Assembly: GCA_028291605.1 (NCBI GenBank)
Contig: JAQGHS010000010.1
Location: 1-41,864, forward strand
From: Planctomycetaceae bacterium
GTDB taxonomy: Bacteria; Planctomycetota; Planctomycetia; Planctomycetales; Planctomycetaceae
Direction: 5' to 3'
Length of the DNA: 41,864 nt
The position numbers were made by a program, and so were the translations under genes. This document shows, one piece after another, positions 1 through 9,612 of this stretch. Within the stretch, counting starts at the first letter, position 1; each line of letters begins with the position of its first letter. Below the pieces are notes generated by a model, which saw only the letters and a program-made list of their open reading frames with translations, was not told the DNA's origin and made no database searches.

Positions 1-3000
1 TACCAGGTAGGTCTGACCGGAATTCGCTCCGTTCGGATTAGCGAACGGAGCCCCAATCAGCAGGTCCGCGAACCCGTCGCCGTTCACGTCCCCCACGCCA
101 CTGATCGAACTCCCAGATTCGTCAATCGCCGACACGCCATTGAAGACAAACCCCGTCGTTCCATCCAGCGCCGAGAGATTGATCCGCCCGTCCGTCGCAT
201 TCCCACCTGCCGCATCCAGCGTCGCCAAGTTCGCCTGACCGCCAAACACGACATAGGTCTGACCGGCATTCCCCCCGGTGGGATCAGCCCTGAAGGCCCC
301 GATCAGCAGATCGTTGAAGCCATCGCCATTCACATCCCCGGCCGAACCCAACGAACCTCCGGCATAGTCTCGCAAAGCGATTCCATTGAAGACAAATCCA
401 GTCGTTCCGTTCAACGCCGAGAGATTGATCCGACCGTCTGCCGCCGCCCCGCCCGCCGAGTCCAGCGCTGCCAGGTTGGCCGGCCCTCCAAATACCAGGT
501 AGGCTTGTCCCGATCTCGTCCCATTAGGAGTGGCGAAATCCGCGCCGATCAGCAGGTCGGCAAAGCCGTCACCATTGACGTCTCCCGCACCGCTCACTGT
601 AGTTCCGGAGTAGTCATTCGCAACCAGCCCGTTCAACACGAAGCCGTTCGTCCCATTGAGCATAGAGAGATTCAGGTTAGCCTGCGTACCTTCGATCGTA
701 CCGAATACGAGGTAGCTCGCCCCCGCATTCGACCCGGTGGCGGGATCCGCATACGGCGCGCCAATTAACAGGTCGTCCAACCCGTCACCATTCACGTCAC
801 CCACATTGGCCACCGACCTACTCGTTCGGTCACCTGCCGCACCACCATTCAGGGTGAATCCCGCTGTGGCATTACCAATTTGTCCGAGCTCGACCGCGCC
901 AGCGATCCGCACGGTCGCGGCCCCTTGAGTATAGATCGAGTATTCTCGACCGCCGATCCCCTGCAGTCCCGTGAATGTCCAGCCGGTACCGATATTCACC
1001 GTGTCATCGCCATTACGCAACACGGTGAGCGTGTTGGAGTTCGTCGTCGTGTTCGAGGGTTGCGTAATGTTGAGCACTTCGCGCAGATTCAACGTCAGCG
1101 TATTGGATCCGCTGCCGGAAATGTCGATGGTCTCAATGTTCGTGAGCTTGCTATCGGCCAGCGCGGTCAGATCCAGGACGAGACCACTACTGTCGAAACG
1201 AAGTGTGTCGCTGCCATTCCCCCCGTCAATCCGCGCGAACGTGGTGCTCGACACCGCCAGCACATCGTCGCCGGCACCGCCATAGAGGATGTCGGCCCCG
1301 CCGTTGCCGACCAGGATGTCGCTCCCGCGGCCGCCCACCAGCACGTCCACAGCCGCGCTGCCGGTCAGAGTGTCAGCATTCGCCGTGCCGACTTGGGTCG
1401 CGCTGTTAGTAAAATTCCCCCCGAATACCACATAACTCTGACCTGAAAATGTCCCGTTCGGATTCGCATACGAGGTGCCGATCAGCACGTCTGCGAATCC
1501 GTCACCATTCACATCACCGGCACCGCTCGCGGATCGCCCCATCCGGTTGTTGGCAGTGATGCCGTTGAGAGCGAAGCCGGTTTTGCCATTCAGTGCGGCC
1601 AGGCTGAATCGCCCGTCGGCCGCCCCACCCTCTGCCGTGTCGAGCGCGGCCAGATTAGCAGCTCCCCCGAATATCACGTAAGCTTGACCGGAATCCGAAC
1701 CATTTGGATCCGCGCCCTGGGCATAGAGCAGGAGGTCAGCAAAGCCATCACCATTAATGTCTCCGATTTCGCTTAACCCTCGCCCGGAATCGTCGGAATG
1801 GGCGGCTCCATTGAGGACGTAACCCGTCGTGCCATTCAAAACGGAAAGGTTAATTTGGCCGTCTGCTGCCCCACCTCCGGCCGTATCCAGTGTCGCCAAG
1901 TTGGTCTGTCCGCCGAAGATCAGGTAGCTTTGTCCTGAATCGGGGCCATTGCCGTTCGCCACCGGACCGCCCACCAGGATATCGGCGAAGCCGTCCCCAT
2001 TGACGTCCCCCGTGCCGCTCAGTGTGGTGCCAGAGCTGTAGAGTCCGTTGAGAGCGAAGCCAGTCGTGCCATTTAACGCGGAGAGTTCGATGCGACCATC
2101 CGCGGCGGCCCCCCCAGCCGTGTCCAGCGCCGCCAAATTCGTGGGCCCCCCGAAGACGACATAGCTCTGACCGGAATTTGTGCTAAGCGGACTGGCGTCT
2201 GGAGCTCCGATGAGGATGTCCGCGAAACCATCGCCATTAATGTCCCCGCCTCCACTCACTGCAAAGCCGGATTCGTCATTGGTCGCGAGGCCATTGAAAG
2301 CAAATCCAGTCGTACCGTTTAAAGCCCCGAGATTGATTCGACCATCTGCCGCCGTTCCACCGGCCGTGTCCAGTGCAGCCAAATTGGCCAGCCCGCCGAA
2401 GACGACGTAACTCTGACCAGAAAATGCTCCATTCGGCGCCGCGCCAATCGCCCCAATCAGCAGGTCGGCGTAACCATCTCCGTTCACGTCCCCGGCCGCA
2501 CTGACCGAGCTGCCGACTTCGTGGCTCGCCGCCTGCCCATTGAACGCGAACCCCGTCGTCCCGTTCACGGCACCCAGGTTGATTCTGCCGTCCGCCGCCG
2601 TGCCACCCGCCGTATCCAGCGCCGCCAGATTGGCCGCCCCGCCGAAAATCACGTAGCTCTGTCCCGATAGTGATCCATTCGGGTGAGCATACGGCGCGCC
2701 GATCAGCAGATCAGCAAAGCCGTCACCGTTGACGTCTCCGGCACCGCTCACCAATTTGCCCGCCCCGTCTCCCGCGGCGGTGCCCGTCAGCATATAACCG
2801 GTCGTACCATTTAAGGTCGAGAGCTCCAGATTGGCCTGCGTCCCTTCGATCGTTCCGAAGACCAGGTAACTCACTCCAGCATTCGTACCGGTGCTGGGAT
2901 CGGCATTGAACGCGCCGATCAGAATGTCGTCCAGTCCGTCACCGTTGACGTCGCCGACATTAGCCACAGCCCGGCCCGAGCGATCGTCAGTCGCCGCGCC

Positions 3001-5379
3001 GTTGAGCAAGAATCCGGTACTGCCGTTGCTGGTCTGGCTGAGCTCTGCCTCGCCGCTGATCCGCAACGTCGCGGCCCCCTGCGTATAGACCGAATATTGC
3101 CGCCCACCAACTCCCTGCAGTCCCGTGAAAGTCCAGCCAGTACCGATGTTGACTGTGTCATCGACGTTGCGAACGACATTCAGGGTGTTGGAGGTCGTCG
3201 CCCCATTCGAGGGCTGGGTGATATTGAGCACTTCCCGCAGATTCAACGTCAGCGTATTGGCTCCGCTGCCGGAAATATCGATGGTCTCAATGTTCGTGAG
3301 CTTGCTATCAGCCAGCGCGGTAAGATCCAGCGTCAGCCCGCTGCCATCCAGACGCAACGTGTCGCTGCCGTTCCCGCCATCAATCCGCGCGAACGTCGTG
3401 CTCGACACCGCCAGCACATCGTCGCCCGCCCCGCCATAGAGAATGTCGGCTCCGCCATTCCCGATTAAGGTGTCGTTTCCACGGCCCCCGATGAGAACAT
3501 CCACCGTCGCGCTGCCGGTCAACGTGTCGGCATTCGCCGTGCCAACCTGGGTAGCGCTGTTGGTGAAGTTCCCACCGAATACGACGTACGATTGGCCCGA
3601 GATCACACCGCTCACAGCCGCGTTATAAGCGCCCACTAAGAGATCGGCAAAACCATCGCCATTGACGTCTCCTGCCGAGCTCACCGAAAAGCCCGATTTG
3701 TCGCCCGCCGCGATGCCATTCAGCGCAAAGCCGGTCGTGCCGTTTAACACCGTCAGATTGAACCGACCGTCCGTTGCTCCACCGCCTGCCGCATCCAATA
3801 CGGCCAGATTCGATTGACCTCCGAAAATGACATAAGACTGACCTGAAAACGAGCCGTTGGGAACCGCACCAAAGGCCCCGATCAACAGATCGCCGTAGCC
3901 GTCGCCGTTCACATCGCCCGCGCTGCTGATCGAACATCCGGATTGGTCAATCGCGGCCCCACCAGTCACCAGGAAACCGGTCGTCCCATTCACCGCCGAA
4001 AGATTAATTCGTCCATCTGCTGCACCACCGCCCGCGGTATCGAGCGCGGCAAGGTTCGACTGCCCCCCAAATACGAGATACGTCTGACCCGAGGCCGACC
4101 CATTGGGATCCGCTAAAGGGGCGCCAATCAGCAAGTCGGCAAACCCATCACCGTTCACATCACCGGCACCACGGGCGGTCCGGCCAGAATAGTCGTCAGC
4201 CAGAGCTCCATTGAGAATGAAGCCAGTCGTTCCATTCACGGAGGAAGGCACGATCTGTCCGTCAGTCGTTCCATCTGCCGCGTCCAGAACGGCGAGATTG
4301 GATGCGCCTCCGAATAGCAGGTAGCTCTGCCCCGATTTTGATCCGTTTGGATCCGCACCACTCGCGCCGATCAATACATCAGCAATGCCGTCACCGTTTA
4401 CGTCTCCGGCATTAGCGACTGAATTACCTGCGAAATCTCCGGGCAATACTCCATTAATAACGAAGCCGGTCGTCCCGTTCAGTGCTGAAAGATTAATTCT
4501 CCCATCCGCTACAGAACCTCCAGCAATATCGAGACTCGCCAGGTTCGATTGGCCACCGAAGATGAGAAACGCCCGGCCTGAATTAGTCCCATTCACATCG
4601 GACTGGAAGGCCCCGATTAGCAAGTCTGCGAATCCGTCTCCATTGACGTCCCCCGCGCCGGCCACTGAATTGCCGGAGTAATCACTCGCAGCCGATCCAT
4701 TGAATGCAAAACCGGTCGTACCGTTCAGCGACGACAAAGTAATTCGCCCATTCACCGTTCCGTCAGCCGCATCTAGTGCAGCGAGGTTGGCATTACCTCC
4801 AAACACGAGATAAGTCTGTCCGGCGTTCGTCGCATTAGGATCACCTCGGAGCGCACCGATCAGCAAGTCGGCAAAACCATCGCCATTGACGTCCCCCGCG
4901 GCAATCACCGAGTAGCCAGCATTGTCCTGCAGAGCCCCCCCCACGAAGCTAAAGCCATTGGTCCCGTTCAGGTTGGCGAGGTTCAGGCTCGCCTGAGTCC
5001 CTTCCACCGTACCGAATACTAGATAACCTGCTCCGGCATTCGTTTGGCCATTCGGGTCTGCAGAGGATGCCCCGATCCACAAATCGTCCAGTCCATCGCC
5101 ATTGACATCTCCCGCACTGGAGACCGCCTGACCTGAGGTCTGGTTCTCTACTCCCCCATCAATCGTGAATCCCGTTACGCCAGTACCGCCATTGGCCGCG
5201 AGCAGACTGCTGAGCTGGAACGGATTGGTCGCCGCCAGTACTATCCGCGATTCCAGGTACTCGGTCCGGTTCGCCACCGCGGCCAAGCGCCGGCGAGCGA
5301 CCACTCTCTTGCCGACGCGGCGGCGCAACAGGCGGGAACAATCATTTCGCAGTTCAGCCAGCCAATGCCCGATACGCAT
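1..5379 (-). CDS. Giant exported FG-GAP/RTX repeat protein, N-terminal 1,793 codons (3' end outside window)
   Basis: The minus frame from ATG at 5379 has no stop to the window edge; I read every triplet of almost all lines. The N-terminus is Arg-rich (residues 16-31) and carries LESRIVLA (42-49), like the LEPR-XLL signature of very long planctomycete exported proteins. Next come blades with the Ca-binding GDVNGDGFADLLIGA core, each followed by SGQxYxVFGG and an NGTTGFxFNG segment, about 243-247 bp per blade. Core positions near 5092, 4876, 4630, 4386, 4143, 3898 and 3652 make seven blades; a beta-roll/RTX-like linker lies at about 3560-3065 (residues 607-772). Seven more blades follow (2935 to 1498), a second linker (1400-905), then four blades up to the edge. 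The seven-blade grouping matches integrin-type beta-propellers. No enzyme domain is visible, so a surface structural or adhesive role is inferred. The start lacks a strong Shine-Dalgarno (GAGAAAG is the best), but it is the only ATG before the signature. Confidence 0.88.
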   Translation of the reverse strand, partial: MRIGHWLAELRNDCSRLLRRRVGKRVVARRRLAAVANRTEYLESRIVLAATNPFQLSSLLAANGGTGVTGFTIDGGVENQTSGQAVSSAGDVNGDGLDDLWIGASSADPNGQTNAGAGYLVFGTVEGTQASLNLANLNGTNGFSFVGGALQDNAGYSVIAAGDVNGDGFADLLIGALRGDPNATNAGQTYLVFGGNANLAALDAADGTVNGRITLSSLNGTTGFAFNGSAASDYSGNSVAGAGDVNGDGFADLLIGAFQSDVNGTNSGRAFLIFGGQSNLASLDIAGGSVADGRINLSALNGTTGFVINGVLPGDFAGNSVANAGDVNGDGIADVLIGASGADPNGSKSGQSYLLFGGASNLAVLDAADGTTDGQIVPSSVNGTTGFILNGALADDYSGRTARGAGDVNGDGFADLLIGAPLADPNGSASGQTYLVFGGQSNLAALDTAGGGAADGRINLSAVNGTTGFLVTGGAAIDQSGCSISSAGDVNGDGYGDLLIGAFGAVPNGSFSGQSYVIFGGQSNLAVLDAAGGGATDGRFNLTVLNGTTGFALNGIAAGDKSGFSVSSAGDVNGDGFADLLVGAYNAAVSGVISGQSYVVFGGNFTNSATQVGTANADTLTGSATVDVLIGGRGNDTLIGNGGADILYGGAGDDVLAVSSTTFARIDGGNGSDTLRLDGSGLTLDLTALADSKLTNIETIDISGSGANTLTLNLREVLNITQPSNGATTSNTLNVVRNVDDTVNIGTGWTFTGLQGVGGRQYSVYTQGAATLRISGEAELSQTSNGSTGFLLNGAATDDRSGRAVANVGDVNGDGLDDILIGAFNADPSTGTNAGVSYLVFGTIEGTQANLELSTLNGTTGYMLTGTAAGDGAGKLVSGAGDVNGDGFADLLIGAPYAHPNGSLSGQSYVIFGGAANLAALDTAGGTAADGRINLGAVNGTTGFAFNGQAASHEVGSSVSAAGDVNGDGYADLLIGAIGAAPNGAFSGQSYVVFGGLANLAALDTAGGTAADGRINLGALNGTTGFAFNGLATNDESGFAVSGGGDINGDGFADILIGAPDASPLSTNSGQSYVVFGGPTNLAALDTAGGAAADGRIELSALNGTTGFALNGLYSSGTTLSGTGDVNGDGFADILVGGPVANGNGPDSGQSYLIFGGQTNLATLDTAGGGAADGQINLSVLNGTTGYVLNGAAHSDDSGRGLSEIGDINGDGFADLLLYAQGADPNGSDSGQAYVIFGGAANLAALDTAEGGAADGRFSLAALNGKTGFALNGITANNRMGRSASGAGDVNGDGFADVLIGTSYANPNGTFSGQSYVVFGGNFTNSATQVGTANADTLTGSAAVDVLVGGRGSDILVGNGGADILYGGAGDDVLAVSSTTFARIDGGNGSDTLRFDSSGLVLDLTALADSKLTNIETIDISGSGSNTLTLNLREVLNITQPSNTTTNSNTLTVLRNGDDTVNIGTGWTFTGLQGIGGREYSIYTQGAATVRIAGAVELGQIGNATAGFTLNGGAAGDRTSRSVANVGDVNGDGLDDLLIGAPYADPATGSNAGASYLVFGTIEGTQANLNLSMLNGTNGFVLNGLVANDYSGTTVSGAGDVNGDGFADLLIGADFATPNGTRSGQAYLVFGGPANLAALDSAGGAAADGRINLSALNGTTGFVFNGIALRDYAGGSLGSAGDVNGDGFNDLLIGAFRADPTGGNAGQTYVVFGGQANLATLDAAGGNATDGRINLSALDGTTGFVFNGVSAIDESGSSISGVGDVNGDGFADLLIGAPFANPNGANSGQTYLV
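905..1400 (-). repeat. RTX-like beta-roll linker, copy 2
   Basis: Encodes GGxGxD-type nonapeptides (ILYGGAGDDVLAVSS, IDGGNGSDTLRF), then SKLTNIETIDISGSG and an RNGDDTVNIGTGW segment. This architecture is common in planctomycete and cyanobacterial RTX proteins, where the nonapeptides bind calcium. It is closely similar in nucleotide sequence to the copy at 3065-3560. Confidence 0.75.
3065..3560 (-). repeat. RTX-like beta-roll linker, copy 1
   Basis: Same module as 905-1400: GNDTLIGNGGADILYGG nonapeptides followed by SKLTNIETIDISGSG and an RNVDDTVNIGTGW segment. It sits between the first and second seven-blade groups. Long runs match the other copy with only occasional substitutions. Confidence 0.75.
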
Positions 5380-5516
5380 GTGTTTTCAGCTTTCTCAGGA
5401 ATGCAAACGCAACCTGCACGATGGACTTCAGCTCACCGACCCGATATCCGCGTGACATCATAGCGGCGGACGTGCCGTTTCATCGCCACAAAGTCTGCTT
5501 TCAAATCGACTTCAAT

Positions 5517-5562
5517 GGCATCTGGTCTCACCGATTTTTGAAATCGAGTGAGACCAGATGCC
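5517..5562. repeat. Long near-perfect hairpin (21-bp stem, one bulge)
   Basis: The left arm GGCATCTGGTCTCAC (5517-5531) plus CGATTT pairs with AAATCG and GTGAGACCAGATGCC (5548-5562). There is a 3-nt loop at 5538-5540 and one bulged A at 5547. No T-tract follows on either strand and both flanking genes point away from it, so it is not an obvious terminator for them. It could be a regulatory RNA structure, a protein-binding palindrome, or a mobile-element remnant. Confidence 0.8.
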
Positions 5563-5724
5563 GTCCGAAGTCGTTCAGTTAAGCACTGTTGGACACGGCC
5601 AAGAAACTTGCTGAATCGCGGCTGAGCCGCTTTTCGATGGCGAAATGGGGATCTTCCGACAATTGCGATTCCCACGGAATTCTGTCGGAAGTATGAAGTA
5701 TTCAGAATGCGAACCAATTTGCTA

Positions 5725-5754
5725 GAACAGGTCGAACAGTTTACCGACCTGTTC
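5725..5754. repeat. Perfect 10-bp inverted repeat, operator-like
   Basis: GAACAGGTCG (5725-5734) and CGACCTGTTC (5745-5754) are perfect inverted copies separated by 10 nt. The dyad spacing of about 20 bp centre to centre would suit a dimeric regulator, but it could equally form a hairpin. It lies about 350 bp upstream of the left giant gene and about 710 bp upstream of the kinase. Confidence 0.55.
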
Positions 5755-6465
5755 ATGGTGCCTGATTATGGCAACCCCAGTGAACCCTTAACAAGCAGAA
5801 ATGCCCCGCTGGTTCGTCAAGAACCGATTCGAATTGGGCGCCGGGAGACAAGACGTTACTGCTTAACTCATTTCATGCAAACCACCCGAAGACAACACCC
5901 TCACTTCTTGTCATCTCTGTGCACGGAGACCTTGGATCTAGCCTGGCGGCGCTGTGCCAGTGTTTCTGTATGGGGCCGAATGCACACTCTTCAATGAGTG
6001 ACAACGCCGACGTGGCAGTGCAGTGGAGTAGGTGTGATCTCCCCGGAAGGGTCCCTTTTCGTAACAATGCTCTTTGTCGCCAGAGAGAGAATCACAGCAA
6101 GTACTGGCTTTAATGCGGTTTACGGTGACTCGGCACTTTTGTGTTGGACGGGCAGAAGACCAAAGAGAGAGTTGCTTGCGATTGATTCAATACTGTGCCA
6201 TCAAGAACTGTTGGTTTCTGAGTCCTGTTAACCAGTGGGTTACGGATTCGAGACAGCAACGGTGAGCCTTGAATTTAACCTGGCGTAATATACACACATG
6301 TTCGAAACAATCTTATGTTCACATCCCGAGTCATTTAGAGTAGTTGATGGACAGATCTGAATTCTTGGAAACTTGACGTCCTGACTCGCGGTATTGCGAT
6401 TGGTCAGTCATTATCAGAAATTAACGCTTGGTAAGGAGTGTCGCCCATTGTAGGAGACGTCGTCG

Positions 6466-9400
6466 ATGTCGATGCAGGCTAGCTGCCCGGGATGTAATAG
6501 TTCGGTGATTTTATCGCACAGCGACGCGCAGACATTATTGTGCGAATCGTGCGGGCGCGAGTTTGCAGTGGGCGAAGTCTCGGGAGACGCTACTGACAAC
6601 TACAGAACAATGATCGTCTCGGCTGCTGAAACATCTGCGACCGTTCAATCTAAGGCTCGTTTTGCGTTGCTCGATAAAATCGGCGAAGGCTCGTTCGGCA
6701 GCGTTTGGAAAGCTTGGGATTCGCAGCTTCAGCGCAACGTCGCATTGAAACTACCGCGGGTCGACAATCTCCCTGCCCGCGAGTTGGCGGAGTTCTTGCG
6801 TGATGCCAAGGCCGCCGCCCAGCTGGACCACACCCATATTGTCCGGGTGTTCGACATTACTGAAATCGAGAAACAAACGGCGATTGTTTCAGAACTGGTT
6901 GAGGGAGCCGATCTCAAGGCCTGGCTGCTGAAACAGAAAGGGGCATTGACGTTCCAGCAAACGGCCGAACTCATTGCCAAGATCGCAGACGCCCTGCACC
7001 ACGCACATACGCGAGGAATCATTCACCGCGATCTCAAGCCGGGCAACGTCATGATGACGGTCGAGTTGGAACCCAAGGTCATTGATTTCGGACTGGCCCG
7101 TCGTGAATCTCACGATCCGACGCATCATATTCCAGGAATGCCGTTGGGGACTCCAGCATACATGCCTCCCGAACAAGCCCGAGGCGAGGGAAATACTGCC
7201 GACGGACGATCTGACGTTTATTCGTTAGGAGTCATGCTGTTTGAGATGTTGACGGGGAACCTTCCTTTCCGTGGCCTCTCGATGAAAGATTTGATCGCGC
7301 AACACATCAGCGTCGAACCTCCACGTCCCAGCCAGCTCAACACCAATGTTCCGCTCAGCCTGGAAACAGTCTGCCTCAAGTGTTTGCACAAGGAACCCAG
7401 TCGGCGATTTCAAAGCGCCAGGGAAGTCGCCGAAGAGTTACGCCGCTGGTTGGCTGGAAAGCCGATTCATTCTCGCCCCGTCAGTTGGATGGAGCGGTTC
7501 TGGTTGTTATGCCGTCGCAATCCGCTCCATTCAACCGCGTACGGCGTGGCTGTGTCGGCATGCGTTGCAATTCTCGTCGTGGCATTTGTCAGGATTGCAG
7601 CCGCTAGAGACCGCGAACGGGTCCAGAAGGAGAAGGCCCAATCGCTGGCGCAATCCAATTTGATTCTGGCGATCGAGGAGAAGAAGAGTCGCCAGTCAGC
7701 AGAGAATAGTCGAGACCTGGCTTTGTCGCGGTTGACCGATGCTCGCGAGGCAGTCGACATGTGGCTCACGACGGTCGGCGAGCAACTGCGCTTCGTGCCC
7801 GGACTCACGCGTGAACGCGAGCAGCTTCTTAAGCTCGCCGAGCAGGATTACGTGAAATTCACCGGTCAGTCTACCGACGACCCCCAGTTGGAATTGGAGC
7901 GGGGGCGAGTCCTGATGCGATTGGGACAAGTGCGACGCGCCCTCGGCACATTAGCCACCGCACGCGAATCCTTCGAACAGGCGCGCACGCTCTTCGAACG
8001 GTTGTCGCGCCCCGCAACAACAGCCACTTCAACCACCTCGCAAAGTGTCCCCAAAATCGCGAAGCTGGCCTGGTGTGATGCCAGTATCTGGCTGGGACTG
8101 CTGTCGCAAGACGCCGGTGAATTCGCTGCGGCTGACAATGACTTTCAACTGGCCGTCAGGCGCTTGCAGGAACTCCGCACGGCCGACGGGAAAACAGATG
8201 CCCTGGATGAGGCGCTCGCCGTAGCTCTGTTCAATCGCGGAGCCTTGCTGCTCCGGAAAGGTCAGATGGCAAGCGCGCAGCCGCTAATCGAGCAGGCGAA
8301 TCAATTGTTCGCGGTACTGCGTGCGGCCGATCGAGCCAGTCGGCGCCTCGATTCGCTGGCGGCAGGTGGACTGGAACTTCTGGGTGCGGCGGCCCGTGAA
8401 TCGGGTCAGTTTCAGGTCGCGGATCGTTACCTTAAGGAGGCGATTGAAATCCTGAAGGAACTTGTCGACTCCGAGACCTGGAACCTTGACTGGCAGGCTC
8501 AACATGCCCGGGCCTCGCTGCAGCACGCCGCGATCATGCAGCAGCTCGGTCGCGATCGCGACGAATTGGCCGACATCCAGTCGGCCATCCGCGATTACGA
8601 ATCGGTGACGCAGGCTCACCCAGAGATTTCGTCATATCAGCAGGAATTGGTCCTGGCACTCATCGACGCTGCACGACTGCGACTCGTACAGGGACATTTG
8701 TCTGACGCGGATACGTTGCTCGCTAAAACGGAAGGTCCGATTCAACTGCTCCGTCAACAGGCAAACCCCGGAGCAATTGTGGACCAATTGGTGGCACATA
8801 GCTTTGACGTTCGCGGTCAGGTCCTGCTGGGCCTTGGACAATCCGCCACAGGACTGGAACATGTTCAGCGGTCATGTGAGCTGTTCGGACAACTCGTGGC
8901 CGACAACCCGGACTTCCCCGACCTGAAGGTCAATCTCGCACTTGCACAACTCCATCAAGCTCAGGGACTGGAACAAGCGCCCGACAAGGAGCAGCCGAAT
9001 CTCGCCTACTCACGCGCCGTCAACACGGTCGAGTTGTTAGTGAATCGAGATCAGGCGAACGCGGCGCAGCAATATGTCGCGGCCTACATCGCGGCAGCGC
9101 GGGCTGATTTTTTACGACGCCCCGACTCCCCGATTGAAGAGGCGGATCGGCAAAAGCAACTGGCAGACACGGAGTCTGCTCGAGCTGTCGAAATGTGGCA
9201 GAAGGTGATGGCCGGCGGAACTTCCGCACCTGATCATGTTCTGGAGTACTGCAAGTTCCTGCTAACTCACAGTGATGTGCAACGGCGCGATCCCGCACGC
9301 GCACTAAAACTGCTTGAGCAGTTGCGCCCTGCGCTCCCGGAGAGTGCCAATCTATTCCAGATCCGTGGACTCGCCCTCATTCGACTGAAGCAGTTCGTCG

Positions 9401-9612
9401 AAGCCGAAGAATCTGTGCGCCAGGCAATAAGTCTTCGAGGTGCAGAAGATGCACGTGACTGGTATTGCCTGAGTTTGGCTCAAGCGGGGCTGCAACAAAC
9501 TGCCGCGGCGAAATCCAGTTTGGAAAAAGGCATTGCCTGGCAAACACTGCACGCTCCCGCACTGCCGGATGTCGTACGACTCCAGGCAGAAGCGACACGA
9601 AGTCTGCAATAG
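6466..9612 (+). CDS. Membrane Ser/Thr protein kinase with zinc ribbon and TPR-like C-terminal region
   Basis: 1,048 residues. An N-terminal zinc ribbon (C7, C10, C26, C29) precedes a Hanks-type kinase domain (about 66-340): glycine loop GEGSFG 73-78, ATP-anchoring Lys95 in VALK, catalytic loop HRDLKPGN with Asp189 and Asn194, metal-binding DFG 207-209, and GTPAYMPPEQ substrate loop. All key residues are present, so it should be active. One membrane helix follows at about 356-380, then a long Ala/Leu/Gln-rich helical region with TPR-like repeats to the end, predicted outside the cytoplasm. The cytoplasmic-kinase/extracytoplasmic-TPR layout is frequent in planctomycetes. AGGAG at 6452-6456 lies 9 nt before the ATG and supports this start; another ATG is two codons downstream. 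It is divergent from the left giant gene and 219 bp upstream of the receptor gene. Its substrate is unknown. Confidence 0.93.
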   Translation: MSMQASCPGCNSSVILSHSDAQTLLCESCGREFAVGEVSGDATDNYRTMIVSAAETSATVQSKARFALLDKIGEGSFGSVWKAWDSQLQRNVALKLPRVDNLPARELAEFLRDAKAAAQLDHTHIVRVFDITEIEKQTAIVSELVEGADLKAWLLKQKGALTFQQTAELIAKIADALHHAHTRGIIHRDLKPGNVMMTVELEPKVIDFGLARRESHDPTHHIPGMPLGTPAYMPPEQARGEGNTADGRSDVYSLGVMLFEMLTGNLPFRGLSMKDLIAQHISVEPPRPSQLNTNVPLSLETVCLKCLHKEPSRRFQSAREVAEELRRWLAGKPIHSRPVSWMERFWLLCRRNPLHSTAYGVAVSACVAILVVAFVRIAAARDRERVQKEKAQSLAQSNLILAIEEKKSRQSAENSRDLALSRLTDAREAVDMWLTTVGEQLRFVPGLTREREQLLKLAEQDYVKFTGQSTDDPQLELERGRVLMRLGQVRRALGTLATARESFEQARTLFERLSRPATTATSTTSQSVPKIAKLAWCDASIWLGLLSQDAGEFAAADNDFQLAVRRLQELRTADGKTDALDEALAVALFNRGALLLRKGQMASAQPLIEQANQLFAVLRAADRASRRLDSLAAGGLELLGAAARESGQFQVADRYLKEAIEILKELVDSETWNLDWQAQHARASLQHAAIMQQLGRDRDELADIQSAIRDYESVTQAHPEISSYQQELVLALIDAARLRLVQGHLSDADTLLAKTEGPIQLLRQQANPGAIVDQLVAHSFDVRGQVLLGLGQSATGLEHVQRSCELFGQLVADNPDFPDLKVNLALAQLHQAQGLEQAPDKEQPNLAYSRAVNTVELLVNRDQANAAQQYVAAYIAAARADFLRRPDSPIEEADRQKQLADTESARAVEMWQKVMAGGTSAPDHVLEYCKFLLTHSDVQRRDPARALKLLEQLRPALPESANLFQIRGLALIRLKQFVEAEESVRQAISLRGAEDARDWYCLSLAQAGLQQTAAAKSSLEKGIAWQTLHAPALPDVVRLQAEATRSLQ

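Larger units (their letters stand above)
708..5019 (-). repeat. Higher-order tandem repeat, 2,154-2,157 bp unit (seven FG-GAP blades plus RTX-like linker)
   Basis: Equivalent points of the unit, such as the start of the blade encoding AGxxYLVFGT, fall at 708, 2862 and 5019, giving spacings of 2154 and 2157 bp (718-719 residues). The linker anchor (cacatcgtcgcc) lies at 1261 and 3415, again 2154 bp apart. Each unit holds seven blades and one linker. The linkers are far more alike at DNA level than the blades. Confidence 0.9.
5380..6465. other. Intergenic region between two divergent genes; no supportable gene
   Basis: About 1.1 kb separates the giant minus-strand gene from the plus-strand kinase. 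Only short open frames occur (60-107 codons, both strands). None shows a recognisable motif, signal peptide or convincing ribosome-binding site, and several overlap each other. The region carries two inverted repeats, listed separately, and must contain the promoters of both flanking genes. I could not identify a convincing -35/-10 pair. Confidence 0.6.

Noticed and set aside
880-1446. Plus-strand open frame of 188 codons
   Set aside because: It is the exact antisense of the RTX linker of the minus-strand giant gene; GC-rich repeats keep the opposite frame open. A nearly identical shadow appears at 3097-3468 for the same reason.
1-5379. Possibility that the left region is non-coding repeats or a CRISPR-like array
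   Set aside because: The periodic units are about 245 bp, translate continuously in one minus-strand frame and encode FG-GAP blades.
5433-6265. Small open frames on both strands (up to 107 codons) in the left intergenic region
   Set aside because: One encodes across the 21-bp hairpin, the others overlap each other; no conserved motif, signal peptide or clear ribosome-binding site was seen.
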